Assembly (NCBI GenBank): GCA_024734555.1
Contig: JANPWX010000152.1
Coordinates: 89,910-153,909 of the forward strand
DNA from: Trochalopteron elliotii
Taxonomy: Eukaryota; Chordata; Aves; Passeriformes; Leiothrichidae
DNA length: 64,000 bases
Reading direction: 5' to 3'
Part shown: positions 34,928-48,006 of the stretch, in pieces
Position numbering within the stretch: position 1 is the stretch's first letter
How the letters are laid out: each line of letters starts with the position of its first letter
Position numbers and translations under genes: made by a program
The notes under the pieces: generated by a model
Databases searched by the model: none
Seen by the model: only the letters and a program-made list of their open reading frames with translations
Told to the model about the DNA's origin: nothing

Positions 34928-37900
34928 TACTTTATAATTTTCTCATAGATAATACTTATTTCAAAGAATGCACTGATTTAGGAATGTATTTTAAAATACA
35001 TAGTTAAAATATATAGAATATAAAACTATTTTAAAATATATAAAGTATATAGTTATGTAAAAATTCTGGTATCTATTATTTATTTTTATTGAGAAATGTT
35101 GCAGAAATGAGGTTTTTTTAATTGTAAATATCACTGGGTACACTTTTCCTATTGAAGTCTCACTACAGGTTTCCTTTCTAAATACACTATGTTAAACTTC
35201 CATAATAGCAATTAATATTTCCTCCTTTTTTTTCGTATTTTTTCTTTTATTTGCATCTTAAATTTGTGTATTGGCTAGATTTTGTTATTTGAGAGTGTTG
35301 AAGTTCAGTGCCTGATGTTTTCCCTGTGTTTTAAAAGGAATATATCCTAAATGAGATCCTATCTCACGTGGGGGGTTTTGTGTTATAGAAAAAGAAGGAA
35401 AGGAGGACTCCTTATAAACTATAAAATTATAAACTACTGATACAGAATCTGGTTCTCCAAATACTCTTTGTTTTGGATAGTGACTTGAAAATAGGAAAAT
35501 ACATTAGAAATAAATTTGTCTTTATCATGTAGCAATTTATTTTAATAATTTTTACTCTTTCTTGTTGCTGTTTATTATTTAATGTATAGCCTCTCTTTTA
35601 TCATTTTCTGGCATGCTTTCCTTTATAAAAATTCAGTGTATTTTAGATTTGTCCCGAAGACCAAGGGGGAATAAGAAATTATCTTCAGGAATTTGTTATA
35701 ATTACATTACATCCACATGAGCACCAAAAGAATTTAGCATGATTAATGCTATTATAAGGCATAGAAGGGTCAGGGACAATAGTTTGCTCCTGTTCTAAAA
35801 AGAATTAAGAACTTGTACAAGAAGAAATCCAAGAATTCAAGCTATTTTTTTTAATATATATATAGTTGAGAAAATAGAAATAGTAACTGTTTTAATAACT
35901 ACTTGTGAGAAACTTCATAGAAAATACTGACAAGTGTGGTTTTGTTGTGGATGTAAGCTGATATGTGGAATAAACTTGCAGAGAATTAAGGGAAATCTTT
36001 TCTTCTCTGTTTCTAATGTTAATTAAAGTGTCTCAACATTTACTCTATTATATCAGAATTTATCTATCAGCCCACAATAAAATAATGCTACTTGTGTTTT
36101 GAATGATATCTTTTTTAGTCATCTCCTGCATTTACCCTGGCTCTGGGTAGGTGGAATGGAGTCCATTGCTAGCCATTTTTAAAGCCTTTGTATGCAAATA
36201 GAGGGTTGAATAATACTGAAATAAAATCTTCAGTTAGAAAACCCCCAAACAGCAGCAAACTCACAAAAATTATTGCAGCGATGCCAAGCTGGGACAAAAG
36301 CCTCAGCAGGATTTAGGATAATGTGAACAAAGTTGCAGCTTTCCTTGCAAAATTCCTGTTCTAACCCTAATTTTTACCCCTCTAAGAGAGGTTGCCAAGG
36401 TCAGAGCTACGTTAAGCACTAGTCTGAGTATTCTCTTGATGTGTTAGTCCTGATTAGGAGCAGCACATCAGAATAATTTTTTTTTTAGTGGGGCTTGGAG
36501 TTTGTCTCCCTGGTGCCTTTCTTCAGCAGCTTTGTGTGCAAATATTGAAGGAAAATAAATGTTATTCAGTGATGCTGTGGAGGGAAATACTTTGTATTAC
36601 TTTGGTTGCCCTTGATCCTTAGTCTCTGTAATTATCATTAAGATTTTGTTTGTTTGTGGGTTTTATATTTTTAATAGACAAAATGTTTCAATAGGTATTT
36701 ATTTTTCACAGTTAACTCACTGAAGTAAGTTCATTCTTTCTTTCCCTGGTTTTGGGAAGGCAGGTCGAGGAGGAGTGAATTTCATTATATTTAACTATTC
36801 ACTTAAGTGTGATTTCATCTAATTGCTGGGGTGATTAGTATACCTGGCTTTTATAGCACCATAAAATGAAATATTGTGACTGAGACTGTATTTTTAACTC
36901 TGGTTTATTCGCTTCACTAACAATTAGAAGCTGAGTTCTTTGTAGCTCATTTAGCTTTACAGCTAAGCTTAGGAACTGAGGGGAATTTGCTCTGTAGTAG
37001 CTGTGAAACATAGCTAGGATTATTTCCTTATGTGATGGGAAACCTCTTTACAAGTAATTTTTTTGTTAATGGGAGCCAAAGCACTGTGAAAATCATGAAT
37101 TGAATTTTGCTGTTGTTCTGATCAAGCATAACCTTGTTTATGTGTTTTATGCTGGTGTTTCTTTTTCACTTTGTACAATCTTGATGCTGTTTGCTGATGA
37201 TATTTGCTTCCCCCTATTGTCTAACAGCTCTTGTATTTACCCTTGCAGTTTTTCTCCATCACAATATAGTGTTAAAAACTTCTTCCTTCTTAAAAAAATT
37301 AAATATCTGGCATGGACAAGGCAAGGTCTGGGAGGACGAGTGGGATTTGACCTGGGATTCCAGCAGGGCATGGGGAGAAGAGAAGGGAATCTGGGACACT
37401 GTTTTGGAGCTTGGAGAGCCCTCAGTCATATTTTTAACCTGCTCCCTTGAGAAATCCTGCAGGAGAAAAGTCATCTTCTGATACTCATTGCTTAGCAAAT
37501 TACCTGCATGTACAAGCATATTTCTGGTCCTGCAGATGGGAGCCAGGCTGGATTTGTTGTATTTCTTATCAGGTGCTCCAAGGGGCTGTGCAGGGAGATT
37601 GCTGTTGGAGTGGTGCAGGAGAGTGCTGGTTTCCCTACATTTTAAACTATTTTTCAGCCCAGTGTGCTGAACTCTGAATGAGTTTGATAAATACTGCTTT
37701 CTATTCCATGCATTTTGCAGAGTGCATCTCCTTCTGACAACATCCTTGGGTTTTATACTTAAGTGAGGAATTTATTTCTTTGCAAGTTTCGTTACCTGGG
37801 TGTAACAACGATTTAGTAGGTCCAGCATGTACATTAAATGAGTGTTTTCAAGGAGTTTGAAAAACATAGGTTTAATATAGATGAGAAAGTGATTATTTTC

Positions 37901-38639
37901 TCTGTTCTGCCTCTAAAATGCTGTCACAAGGGTGGTAGGTGCAAACAGAGGAGATGAGCACGTACCTGATGGTCTTTGCAAGTCAGCTGCCCCTTAGATA
38001 AATATGAAAAGTGACAGCTTTGTTACAGCCACAAATCATACACCAACTCTGCTTAGCTGTCCCTCACCCTTTAATTAGTTAAATTTTTGCTTGTAGCAAA
38101 GGAGCTGGGAGTTGGCTGAGGCTGGGGTGAGGGGGTTTGCTGTCTGCTGCCTGCACACCTCCAGTGTGGATGGTGCATTTACCTACGTGCTGCTGCGTGC
38201 CTGAGGCTCCTGCATATTTAAAGGCTGGGTATTCAGGGATTATCTGTCGTGCTTTTCCTTCCTGCTCTGATCACGCAACCAGAGAGGGCTGGGGCTCTCT
38301 TCCCCTTGTAGTTTTCTTTTTTTAATTTTCTTTTTTTTTTTTTTTTTTTCTCTTCACCAAAGTGTTTCTGCTGTCACATGTTCTGCATTTGGGAGGAGGA
38401 AAAGTCACCAGGCTGAGTGTGCAGTTTTGTAAATCATGTGTCTGTCTGTGGATTATTTGCCTACTAACACGCACAAGGAGTTGGGCTTAAAGGCACAATG
38501 TTCCTTTTCACTCCAGGAAATTTTGTGAAGGCAGGCACATGGAAGCCTGTGCTGAGAACCACTGCCAGGAGCAGGCAAAGAAAAAAAGAATTAAAACTAG
38601 AATTAATATTCAAGCAAAACCACAATTACCAAGTGACTT
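34928..38639. other. Non-coding AT-rich DNA, nothing recognised
   Basis: No gene or known transposon was found. TATA-rich tracts occur at about 34990-35055 and 35852-35864. A longer pyrimidine/T tract (about 20 T) sits at 38331-38350. Open stretches near 37100-37480 are chance frames in two registers. Confidence 0.55.
38331..38352. repeat. Poly-T tract
   Basis: Nineteen or so consecutive T residues inside a wider T/C-rich stretch (about 38308-38352). Simple sequence. Confidence 0.75.
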
Positions 38640-38880
38640 ATGAGGCATCAGTTGATTAAAATTTCGTGTTTATGTTTGACAAAATTGAAAATTACATTTA
38701 TTTTCCTAGGAAAGCTGGGAAAAATGACAGTGACACCGAGTGTGGTACATGGCATCGCTTAATTAGCTCTTCATTGCACATTTGTTGCTCTGCTCCTAAT
38801 TGTATTTCTAATGAAATTCAAACTCTTATGTAATTAATTAAAAATCTGCTGTACCTATTTTGTTTCATAACCATGGTAGC
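38640..38880. promoter_or_regulatory. Candidate conserved non-coding element
   Basis: Non-repetitive, with clustered homeodomain words: TTAATTAG at 38759-38766 and TAATTAATTA at 38831-38840, plus GTTGATTAAAA at the left edge. CpGs are retained in AAATTTCGTG, CACCGAGTG and GGCATCGC. The combination suggests constrained regulatory DNA. Inference only. Confidence 0.3.
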
Positions 38881-38966
38881 TCCCATCTTCTTTGCCCAGA
38901 GCAGCTTTAGTGGTGGAATAAGAGAATAAGGGATCAGATGAATGTGTCAGGAAACAGGAATATTCT

Positions 38967-38990
38967 GCTACACAACTCAAGTTGTGTAGC
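38967..38990. repeat. Perfect 11-bp inverted repeat
   Basis: The arms GCTACACAACT and AGTTGTGTAGC are separated by only CA. With arms of mixed composition this is less likely by chance than the AT-only palindromes elsewhere. A stem of 11 bp is too short for a microRNA hairpin. Confidence 0.8.
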
Positions 38991-41939
38991 CTAAAGTTCA
39001 ATAAAAAAAGAGATTCCCCCTTCTGATGACTCTCTGGCCCTTGTTTTCAGTTTAGATAACCTTAATTTTATTTTTCAAACGAAACTAATGGAATTAGAAG
39101 AAAAAAAGTGTCTTTGGTCTTCTTTTTCTCCCCAGTGTGAAATCTTTAATCCCATTTTAAATACCAGCATCATTAATGGCAGTTAATAGCATGTGTATTT
39201 TGATACAGGAAAAAACCCAGACATTTAGGGATTGGTATCACACTCGTGGTGTTCTGTGTTGTAAATTATTTGCAGATGAGGTTAATTGAGCTATCTCAAT
39301 CCACAGCTTTAATTCTGACATGGAGGTCACAAATTGAATCATAAACCTGTAGAGTAATAATCAGCACACACCCTTTAAAGGATATCCCTGGTGAAACTCA
39401 GTGTGAAATAAACAGTTGCATTTCTCAAAGCCTGCTCTGAATTAACATCTACACCACGGTGTAGTTTATAGTATTAAAAATATTGTTTTAGTAAAAATAC
39501 GTACATATTTTCATTTATTAATGGATATGCTAATTTAGAGTAAATCAGTTTAGTTTTAGAAAAAATATTTTGATTATTATTGAATTTTCTTAAATGTAAT
39601 TGCTAATTTAAAAAAGATACAAAAACAGTGTTTAAAGAATTAAGAGGCAGCTCTGCTTCGTTTTCCTTGATTTACTAAAAAAAATAGTCATAGTATTTGC
39701 AGCAAGTGATCTGTAAAGCAATGGAAGTAAGTAAAGCCAATTTTGATAGCTTCCCGTATGAAACTGGTTTTAATATCACTCTCCCAGCATTGCACCCACC
39801 ATGGAAATTTGAATGATGTACTTGTGGCTTTGAAGGAATGAGAAATATATGTCCTACAATTCAAAATAAGAAACAAAAGAAGTGTAGGGAGTAATGGAAG
39901 CAATTCATAAGTCTTTCTAAATATGTTTCACTTTAGAATATTGTGAGTCTCTCACAATATTCAAGCTGTGTGGCAAGATCTAATTTGAAATATAAAATAT
40001 TTAGCGTTTCTGAGATTTGAGGGGGAAAAATGTATCTCCTAACTCAAATTATCTCATTTTATTGAATTATGGTGAATAGAATATAAGAAGTAGAGGTTGA
40101 ATCTCATTTTAGTGGAACAGTAAGAGAGAATACGAAGAAAAATTAATTTGTGATCTTGTAATATCTGTGTTACTTAAATGCATTTTGTAAGAGCTGTGAA
40201 ATCCATACAGGCAGTACACATTAGCAAACATCATAATTCAAAGAAATGTGGTTTATAGACAAAACTTAAACTCTGAATACAGTTCTCCTAGAAATGAATT
40301 ATGAAGTGTTACTCTATAACCCAGCAAATATCTTTGGAGGAAAGCGTGGTTTTAATTCTGTATTATTTGTGAAAAACCCCAAATCCTTGAATTTGCAGGA
40401 AAAAGACATAGAGTATTGCCCCGTTGTGGCTTTTTTCAGTGCAAGGTTAGAGAAATAAAATGCAATGGATGACAATTTTCATTACAAAAGCATGAAATGT
40501 GTGGTTGTGTAGCACAAAGCACGTTGACTAATCAGTTATTCTGCATTTAAATATGAGTTTAAGTGAGATTTGGAATCCAGACTGTGCAAGAGATTTCCAA
40601 ATCCAGAGGTCAGAAAACATGCTAATGGGATAATAGAAAGTTCACAAAAGCTTATCTGCAGTAAAAATTTACTTCTCAAAGAAATTCTTCCACCAAAATA
40701 CTTTTGACCACGTGGTTTTGACGTGTAATGCCCATTTTTACCTGGTAATTTGGAAGTAATCCCAATCTCTTGAGGAAAAATAGGAACAGATAGTAAATCT
40801 GTGAAGTGATTTAAATAGGAAATTGCTGAGATTTTTGGTGGGGCTGAGTATGTTTTATTCAAGTCTCATTCCATTCTTTAGGACACAGTGTATAAAGCAG
40901 AATATAAATCTGATTCCTGTAGGGTCTTGGTGATACAGAAATATATGGACAGAGAGTTCATCTGTTTAGCATACTGAACATTATTCTACAATATTTTTCT
41001 GGTTTTATGCCATTTCACTTGAAATTTAAAAATTATGTTTTGAAATTACTAACTATTTCATTCCAAAGTGGCAACTTAAAGACTTCAACTGGAAATCATA
41101 CATGATTTTAAATCAGCCTAACAAGAACAGGTTCTGTTGTTTTGTGGTTTAGTTTGGGCTTCTTTGACAAGTCTGTTAACAAGTCCTGTAAAGTGTGGAA
41201 TAAATCTAGGATGTCCTACAATGGGGTACAAAAGCAGGTCTGATTTCCATAATAAAATGAATTTCAGAGCTATGCATGTGTGACAATTCTAGCAGATACC
41301 CGGCCTGATTTTCCAAGGGAGAAAGAGTCACAAATATCATAGAAGAGAAAAAGTCAGTTTTTCACTTTGTCTTTCACTTTCCTTGAAGATGAAATATTTA
41401 TGTATACCTGTCCAGATGCCATTGTAACAGAAATATTTTTTTCCAAGAAATTCTCTTGTGAAAATTTCTGTTTCAGTTAAGAACAAAATTATTTGTGAAA
41501 AAGTTTCCACCAGTGTGGAAAGGGTTTTTTTTTTTAAATTTAATTCAGCTTAGAGGTGTTGTGGTTAGAAATCAGACCAAACAAGAGGTCTGACAAAACA
41601 ATTTATCACATTCAGGATGAACATACAAGGATAAATTCAGAGTAAGGAAGAGTAATTACTCCAAGAAATGTCTAATTGCTGCTGACCAGACGTTATCACA
41701 CATAACACAAAAATGGTGTTGATGGCTTTGGTCTCCTCCTGGACAAGAAGCAGAGCTTGTCACACTCCTGAGCCCTTCTGTGGGAGAGGGTGAACCCATG
41801 GGACCTCCAAGGGGTGTTGTGGGAAGAGTTTCCCCTGTTGGGAGTTTGGGAAAGCTGCCTCCAGCAGCCGTGGGAGTGGGGGGATGTAGGGGCAGCACAA
41901 ACTGAGATATTTCCCAAAGCAAACCTCCCTTCCCCCCAG
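38991..41939. other. Non-coding AT-rich DNA, nothing recognised
   Basis: No gene, RNA gene or identified transposon. A second short perfect hairpin at 39936-39962 is listed separately. The minus-strand open stretches at about 41656-42049 overlap in two frames and have no domain. Confidence 0.55.
39936..39962. repeat. Perfect 12-bp inverted repeat
   Basis: The arms GAATATTGTGAG and CTCACAATATTC flank a 3-nt loop, TCT. It lies within 1 kb of the 11-bp inverted repeat at 38967-38990. No transcript or terminator role can be inferred. Confidence 0.8.
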
Positions 41940-42060
41940 CTTTGCCTTGGAAATGAGATGTCATTCATAGCTGAGTCTGCACCAATTGTGCTTTTATGAG
42001 CAATTAAATAATTAACAATGTTGACATCTAAATTAGATTTGCTTGGCATCTGAGTTAACC
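41940..42060. promoter_or_regulatory. Candidate small regulatory element
   Basis: A compact cluster of developmental words: TTTTATGAG (CDX/HOX-like), AATAATTAACAATG (homeodomain overlapping a SOX-like AACAAT), and GACATCTAAATTAGATTTG. It is unique sequence. Function is inferred from motif clustering alone. Confidence 0.2.
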
Positions 42061-45000
42061 CTTTCCTGAGACCTCTGGGGAAATTCCACCTCTCGGAGCC
42101 AATCCTTTAGAATGTGGGCAGACATTTCTGCTGCAGTTCTGTGGTTTCACATCCATGTTTCCTTTCCTGCTGTTACACCTGGAGATTCAGGGCTTGATCC
42201 TGCAATGAATTTAGCACTTTGATGCAATCCAGTGAGATGTTTTGTTATCAAAGTCAATGACACTGTTTTTGCACTCGAAGGGAAATGTGTCCTTAAGCAA
42301 ATTACTAACTGCATCAGCATCCTCACTGGCATCTTGCTTCTTTCTTCCTGAGTAAAATCAAATTAGGCTTTCCACAAGAGCCAGTGTCTGTTTGAGAAAT
42401 GTACTTAAGCTATTTGCTTGACTCTAGTTAATACCAGAAAGTTTTGGGGGTTTTGGGTTGTGGAAGTTTTGTTTGTTTGTTTCTTTGTGGTGATTTTAAT
42501 TTTTGTTTTCCTATTTTTTAACCAGAAAAATGGAGGTTTGATTTTTTTTAAATATATAGCAAGCACAACATCTCTTTGTATTTCAGTGGGCTCTCATTCA
42601 TTCAGATTTTGTAATACCAAAAACCTCAGAGCTCAGGAATCAAGGGATGGTCATGTACCAGCTCACTTGGTTTTTATAGCTCCTTAACTGATGAAAGTAA
42701 TGTCATCTCTGTTGTTTCAAGGCATCTTAAACATTAAAAATAATGGTGTGATCAAATCAAATCATAGTTTGTCCCTCAGGAGTTTAAGGAAGAGAAATCT
42801 TTCCCTCAGATTTTCCTTGGCATTTATCTCAGCAGTGCAGGCTCTAATCAGGAAATAAACTCAGATCCAATTAGCTTTATCACTTAATTAGAGATGTATT
42901 CTTGGATTTATGCTTTACTGACCTCACTGCCATTGAAATGAAATTATTTAACTCCTGGAGAAAAAAAAAAATCTTAGCAAGTTCACACCTCTCCATTCAT
43001 CAAATAGTTCTCTTTGATGCCAGGCAATTGTGTGTTTGACTGCAGAAATAACAATATTATAACCATGCTTGGGTTTATTCTGCTTTAGTCAGCTCTAGGG
43101 ATTCAGTTCTTCATTCTCTGCCTGTTTTCCTGCCTCTCAAATCCATATCTATGGACATTTTCTCTCTTCTCTTGAATTCTGACAAATAAAAAGGACTCAG
43201 AAAGCTCAAAAATATTTTGACAAGGCACAGGTGAAATCAGAGGGACCTTTGGAGAGTCATGGCTGTATTTGAAGACTGAATAACTGTGCAATGGTGGATT
43301 TTGTTGGGGTGTTGTGGGGTTTTTCCCTGTTTTCTTTCCTTTTTCCTTGTAATTCTCAAAATGTTTTTAAGAATACCTGGGGAAAAAGAATGCTGGGCTT
43401 TTCCACTTATAAAGGTGTTTCACTGACATCAGTCCATCAGCAGGAAATAACAGCTCATGACTCCATGTCTTCCCTTCTCATTTAACTCCATAATTTAAAT
43501 TTTGTGGGTTTTTTTTCCCTTCCAGAATTTCTGATTCTTGCTAATTTCTCTATCAGTTTCCTTTTTCATTTATTTATCTTTCATGCAGGACCTTGATGCT
43601 GGGATTTTGACTGTGTACTCACAGTATCATTTCTCCAAACATTGGTAGAAGCCTTTTAGGGAACATGTTATTTGTGTGTTGGTTGGATTTCTGGGATGTC
43701 CTTTTTTGTTTTGGTTTGCTTGGTTTTGTTTTTATTTTTTCCTCTGGCAGTACAAAAGTTTGTTCAAAATTTGTTGAGCTCAATTGTTTTTTAAATCCAT
43801 CTGTATAACCATCACCTCTCCTAGGAGTGCTGTTATTTATGTTTTAGTTTTGTTGTGAGATGTTTGCTAAAGGTTTTGGGTGTTTCTCATTATTTTGGGA
43901 GGCAGAGCAAAGGAATAAAAAAGAAAGCTGTGCACAATTCTTTGCTTGGAAACTGCTTTTGGAGACTTGCATTCATAATTGTTCTGGAATCATGGATGTA
44001 CTCCAGGGTAGATTAGCATCTGCCAGTGAGAGTTTGGGAGAATTAACCTTGTCATGATTGATTATAGAACAGTCTCTCAAATTCAATCACATTTGACCAC
44101 CAATTTTTTTTGTTTGTTGTCGAAGCTGTGATTTTTGAGCTTGGATTGAGACCCAGCAGTGCCTGGCTGTTAATCCAGGCTGTCCTGCTCCCCAGGCTTA
44201 ACCTCTTGCTCCTTCCCATTGTCCTCCTTTCCTCCTCCTTGGCACACAAGTGACACTACTTACCTTTCCTGACATGTGGTGCTGTGCTCAATTAAGATTT
44301 GTAACCTTTCCGAAATATTTCACTGACAGGATCTGGGGAAGCAGAGCTGCTGTTTTTTCCAGCCTGGCATGTACAAACTCTGCTGTTTGAAAGCCAGCCT
44401 TTAATTGAGTATTTCTTGCATCTTTTATAATGGTTCAAACAGCTCAGATCCTTGATTTCAATATTCTGACTGGATATTATGTTAGGCTTTGAGTGCTACT
44501 GAGAACATAACTTCAAATGCAATTTATTTTGCTGAATTCAGTGGGAGAAAAGCTGTGGTACTATATGATTTGTGTATTTTAAAGGAGTATATTGTACAGC
44601 AAAAAAAAAAGTGGTTTTCCCAGTTAAATTAAGGGCCAATGAGCACAGTGCTGTGTCAGGTTGTGCTTTCCTGCTGATCCATCCTCCTTTTGTATTTTGT
44701 CACAAATATTGAACAATTTCAGTTCTTCTCCAGCATTAGAGCAGGCCCATCCTTCCCCTGCAGGATATTTGATTAATTGCAGTTGTACCCTGATTATTAC
44801 GTGTTCACTCATCATCCAGGACTTCAAAGTGTTTCTCTGCCTTGTCTTCCAGGTGTTGTAGCCAACCCCCAGAAAAGTCTGTCCTCAATGCTGTGGAAGT
44901 GGGAGCAAACTTTTTGATTTTGTAATTTTTGGTGCTCCATGAGAAGGTGTTGAACGCAAATTCAGGGCAAAGTAGGTGTGAGAGGGCTGAGGGAGGGAAG

Positions 45001-47218
45001 AGCAAGCTGGGGTGAATAATTCACTGAGCAATTAAGATAATCTGAGAGCTGAAAGATGAGTCCACACCATAAGCTGTTTTCCTTAGGCTTGGAGAGAAGC
45101 ACCTGTGAGCCCTGGCGCCATTCCTGACCTGGTCATGTTTGTCCTGCTGCTGCCCCATCCAGCCTGCAGTTATTTAATCCAGTTTAGAGAAAGGAAGTGA
45201 AATGTTTTAGCTGGTTTCCTAAGGAAATGAGGCTTAAGCAGTCACTCCACATGCCAAATTTGACAGAATTCTGTGCAAGTCAGCATGTGGGATCAGAAGA
45301 GAGGCTAAGTTAATGTTGAGGCCAGGCAGGAGCAAGGCAGTGGTCATCAGGATGCACAGAGCTGGGCTGGCCACAGCATGTTCTGTTCCTTGCCAAGGGA
45401 GACAATAAAACCAAAATTTTATGCAGTAGTGGAAAGAAAGCTGAGAACTGAAGAGGAAAAACCAGGAGGGAAGAAGCTGGGGTTATGACATCATGTATGA
45501 GATGAGCAGAAAACCATAGGGTTAGGCTAGGAGATACATTAAAAGTGTAAATTTGTGGTGTGGTGGGGGTGACAGAAGACCTGAGGAAACACAACTCCAC
45601 TGAAAACAAATTTTCAACAGCTCCACATCCTGCAGCAATGCTTTTAAACCCTGAGGCAGCATGAAAGAACAGGGGGATCAATATGGGCTGATAATGTTCC
45701 TGCATTTATAGGGGATCTGAGAGGAAAAATGTTTTTCTTGATGATGCTTAGGCCAGTTACTTGTAGGACCATGGGTTCAAGACTCTTGAGGTCTGTTTCC
45801 AAGTTACCGTGGCATCTGATTCAAACAACTCCTCCATAACTGGAAAACTTAATCATCTGCAATTTTAGATTGGTCCATTTTATTTGTGAACTTGATCTCT
45901 TTTCTCCCAAGCCCCATCACTGCATTTCAGAGAGATGAGGGATTTGGCATGAGGCAGTGAGAGGAGATTGAACAAAGAATGCAGGAATGCACAGGGGACC
46001 ACGTACAAGTCATGTGTGATGAAAAAACCCTGCCCTGGTAAATAGAGATGGCTTAAGGAAGTGAGAAGTCAGAGCTTCAAGCAGCAGAAATAGTCCATGT
46101 GAGGTAGGGGAAGGAAAGATGAGGGTTTCTTGGATGGAGAAGGGAACTGTGGCAGCACAGGCAGGCTTGAGTGGGTAATTGAAATGCACTGCTGAGCACA
46201 CAGAACCAGCCAGGGGATGAGGCTGAGCTCTCTGTTGTTCTGTTTTCTTGTGAGGTGACAGAAACAAATCTATTGAAGTCAGAGAACACGTTTAAGTGCC
46301 TTTTGAATATTTTTCTGTTAATGACTCTCCTGGCAATCCTTCAAAATTCATAAGCTTGTTGATTTAAAGAGCTTTTTTATTAACACACTCTCCTTAATCA
46401 CTTTCTGTTGTTCTCCTTCATGAGGGGGGAAGAAAAAGGTAAAAAGGTATGAACAAAAAACCCCTTGGTCTTTCTAAGGGGAAGAGGATTTGCTGTCTGT
46501 GCAGGTGATAGATTAATTTGAAATATGATCTCTCAGCTCTATGGCAATGCTGAACACTTTGGTAGGACCTGACCATTTTACATATTCCTACTGTTACAGA
46601 AAATGAATTCTTTTTTTTTCAGCTTCACGTGTTTGAAACTACAGCTTAAGCAGCTCACCATAAAAGCAAGAAAGTGTTTTAAAAAGGGATGTATTGTTGA
46701 GTAAAAAGAATTAATAAACTGGAGGTGAAGTCCATGTGCAAGCTATTAAATGATCCACGATTTAGATTATGTTCTCAAGTTTTACACACCAAAATGTCTA
46801 ACCTTAGACATGCAATGTAATCAGCAGGTCCCCAAATGTGTAATAATGCTCTTCATAGGGTTCTTCTTCTTCTTGTTTGCACAGCTGCCAGATGGTGTGT
46901 GCCATATCCCATTTCACCACATTATTATTATTATTTCTGTCTCAGGGCTGGTGAGAGCTGCAGGCCGGATGGGATATTTCACACTCGGAGCTCGTGTGTG
47001 AGTTTGATCCATGCAGTAACAAAGGCTGCATCTCTGCAAAGTCCCAGGCTGGGCAGGAACTTGGGCTGTGGAAAGTGTAAGTTCTTTGGGGCAGATGCTC
47101 TTAATCCTCCCAATAAGCTCAGCCCAGAGCCTACCTCCCTCATCCTTGTGCACATCCTAACAAACCCCTTCTAATCAAGTGTCTTCTTTTCCCAGTAAAG
47201 GTCCTCTCTGTCCAAATC
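42061..47218. other. Non-coding unique DNA, nothing firmly recognised
   Basis: No gene is supported. The stretch about 44850-45720 is GC-richer and has long-terminal-repeat-like texture (an AATAAAA signal near 45404), but no terminal inverted repeat or second copy was found, so it is left unassigned. The minus-strand open stretch at 45310-45705 has no known domain. Confidence 0.5.
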
Positions 47219-47400
47219 TGTCATGGAATGTCAGGATAGTTTGGGTTGGAAGGGATTTTTGAGGGTGGAACCTCCCTTGCAAGGAGCATCTTGCAACCAG
47301 CTCAGGTTGCTCAGAGCCCCATCCAAGAACAGTATTTTTAAACTTGATCTTGATGTTTCCATCTCTTAAAACTATCCACTTCTTTCCTCACCTCTGGATT
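47219..47400 (-). mobile_element. CR1 LINE 3' fragment, minus strand
   Basis: On the plus strand the text reads as antisense CR1 from its 3' end: TGTCATGGAATGTCAGGATA resembles the terminal octamer repeat, then GTTTGGGTTGGAAGGGA, then GGTTGCTCAGAGCCCCATCCA. This is the standard order. The part after about 47335 is diverged, so the right boundary is approximate. It is 5'-truncated, non-coding and inactive. Confidence 0.9.
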
Positions 47401-47987
47401 CCTTAATGGCCTCTCTGTGTGTGTTGTTTGTGACTCCTGCCCTTCAGGTTCCCCTCAAATTCTCTCCAAGCCATCCTTTCCTACGTACTTCCCTGGAATT
47501 TTCCTGCCTGTCACCCCTGCAGGTTTCCTCAGTGCAGGTTTTAGGGTGGCAGCTTGATTTTGGCTCCATCTATCCCCCACCTCTTCTTGCTGGAGATCAC
47601 CTCCCAGTGACTGAGACATGTGGCTTGCATGTCATCTTTGACTACACAGAAATGGTCTCCAGACCTTGTTCCCAGGATCCTAAATCCAAGCAGTCACATC
47701 TTCCCATCTTTTCCTTGGTCTTGGTTTTCCCTCTGTGCTTGGCTGGTTTGAAGTGCTAAGATAATTCTGCACCACATTGGTTGCATTAACTCCCTTTCTT
47801 CTTCGTATCATTGCTTCTCATTTCTTAAGGATTTGAACTTGTAGCACATGGATGTTTTCCAAAATAAGTCCTTTTTCACAGCCTGCATGTGTGGAGACAT
47901 GCACAATAGTAAATACCCACTGAATCAGAGGCAGAATACACGAGGAGTTAAATGTACAATCCAAATTTCCCAGGAACAGGGAGAGAA

Positions 47988-48006
47988 TGAATGAATGAAT
48001 GAATGG
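47988..48006. repeat. GAAT tetranucleotide microsatellite
   Basis: About four to five consecutive GAAT units. Short simple repeat. Confidence 0.8.

Noticed and set aside
45310..45720. Possible internal retroviral or LTR sequence with an AATAAAA signal near 45404
   Set aside because: No terminal inverted repeat, target duplication, second copy or retroviral protein could be seen, so an element call was not justified.
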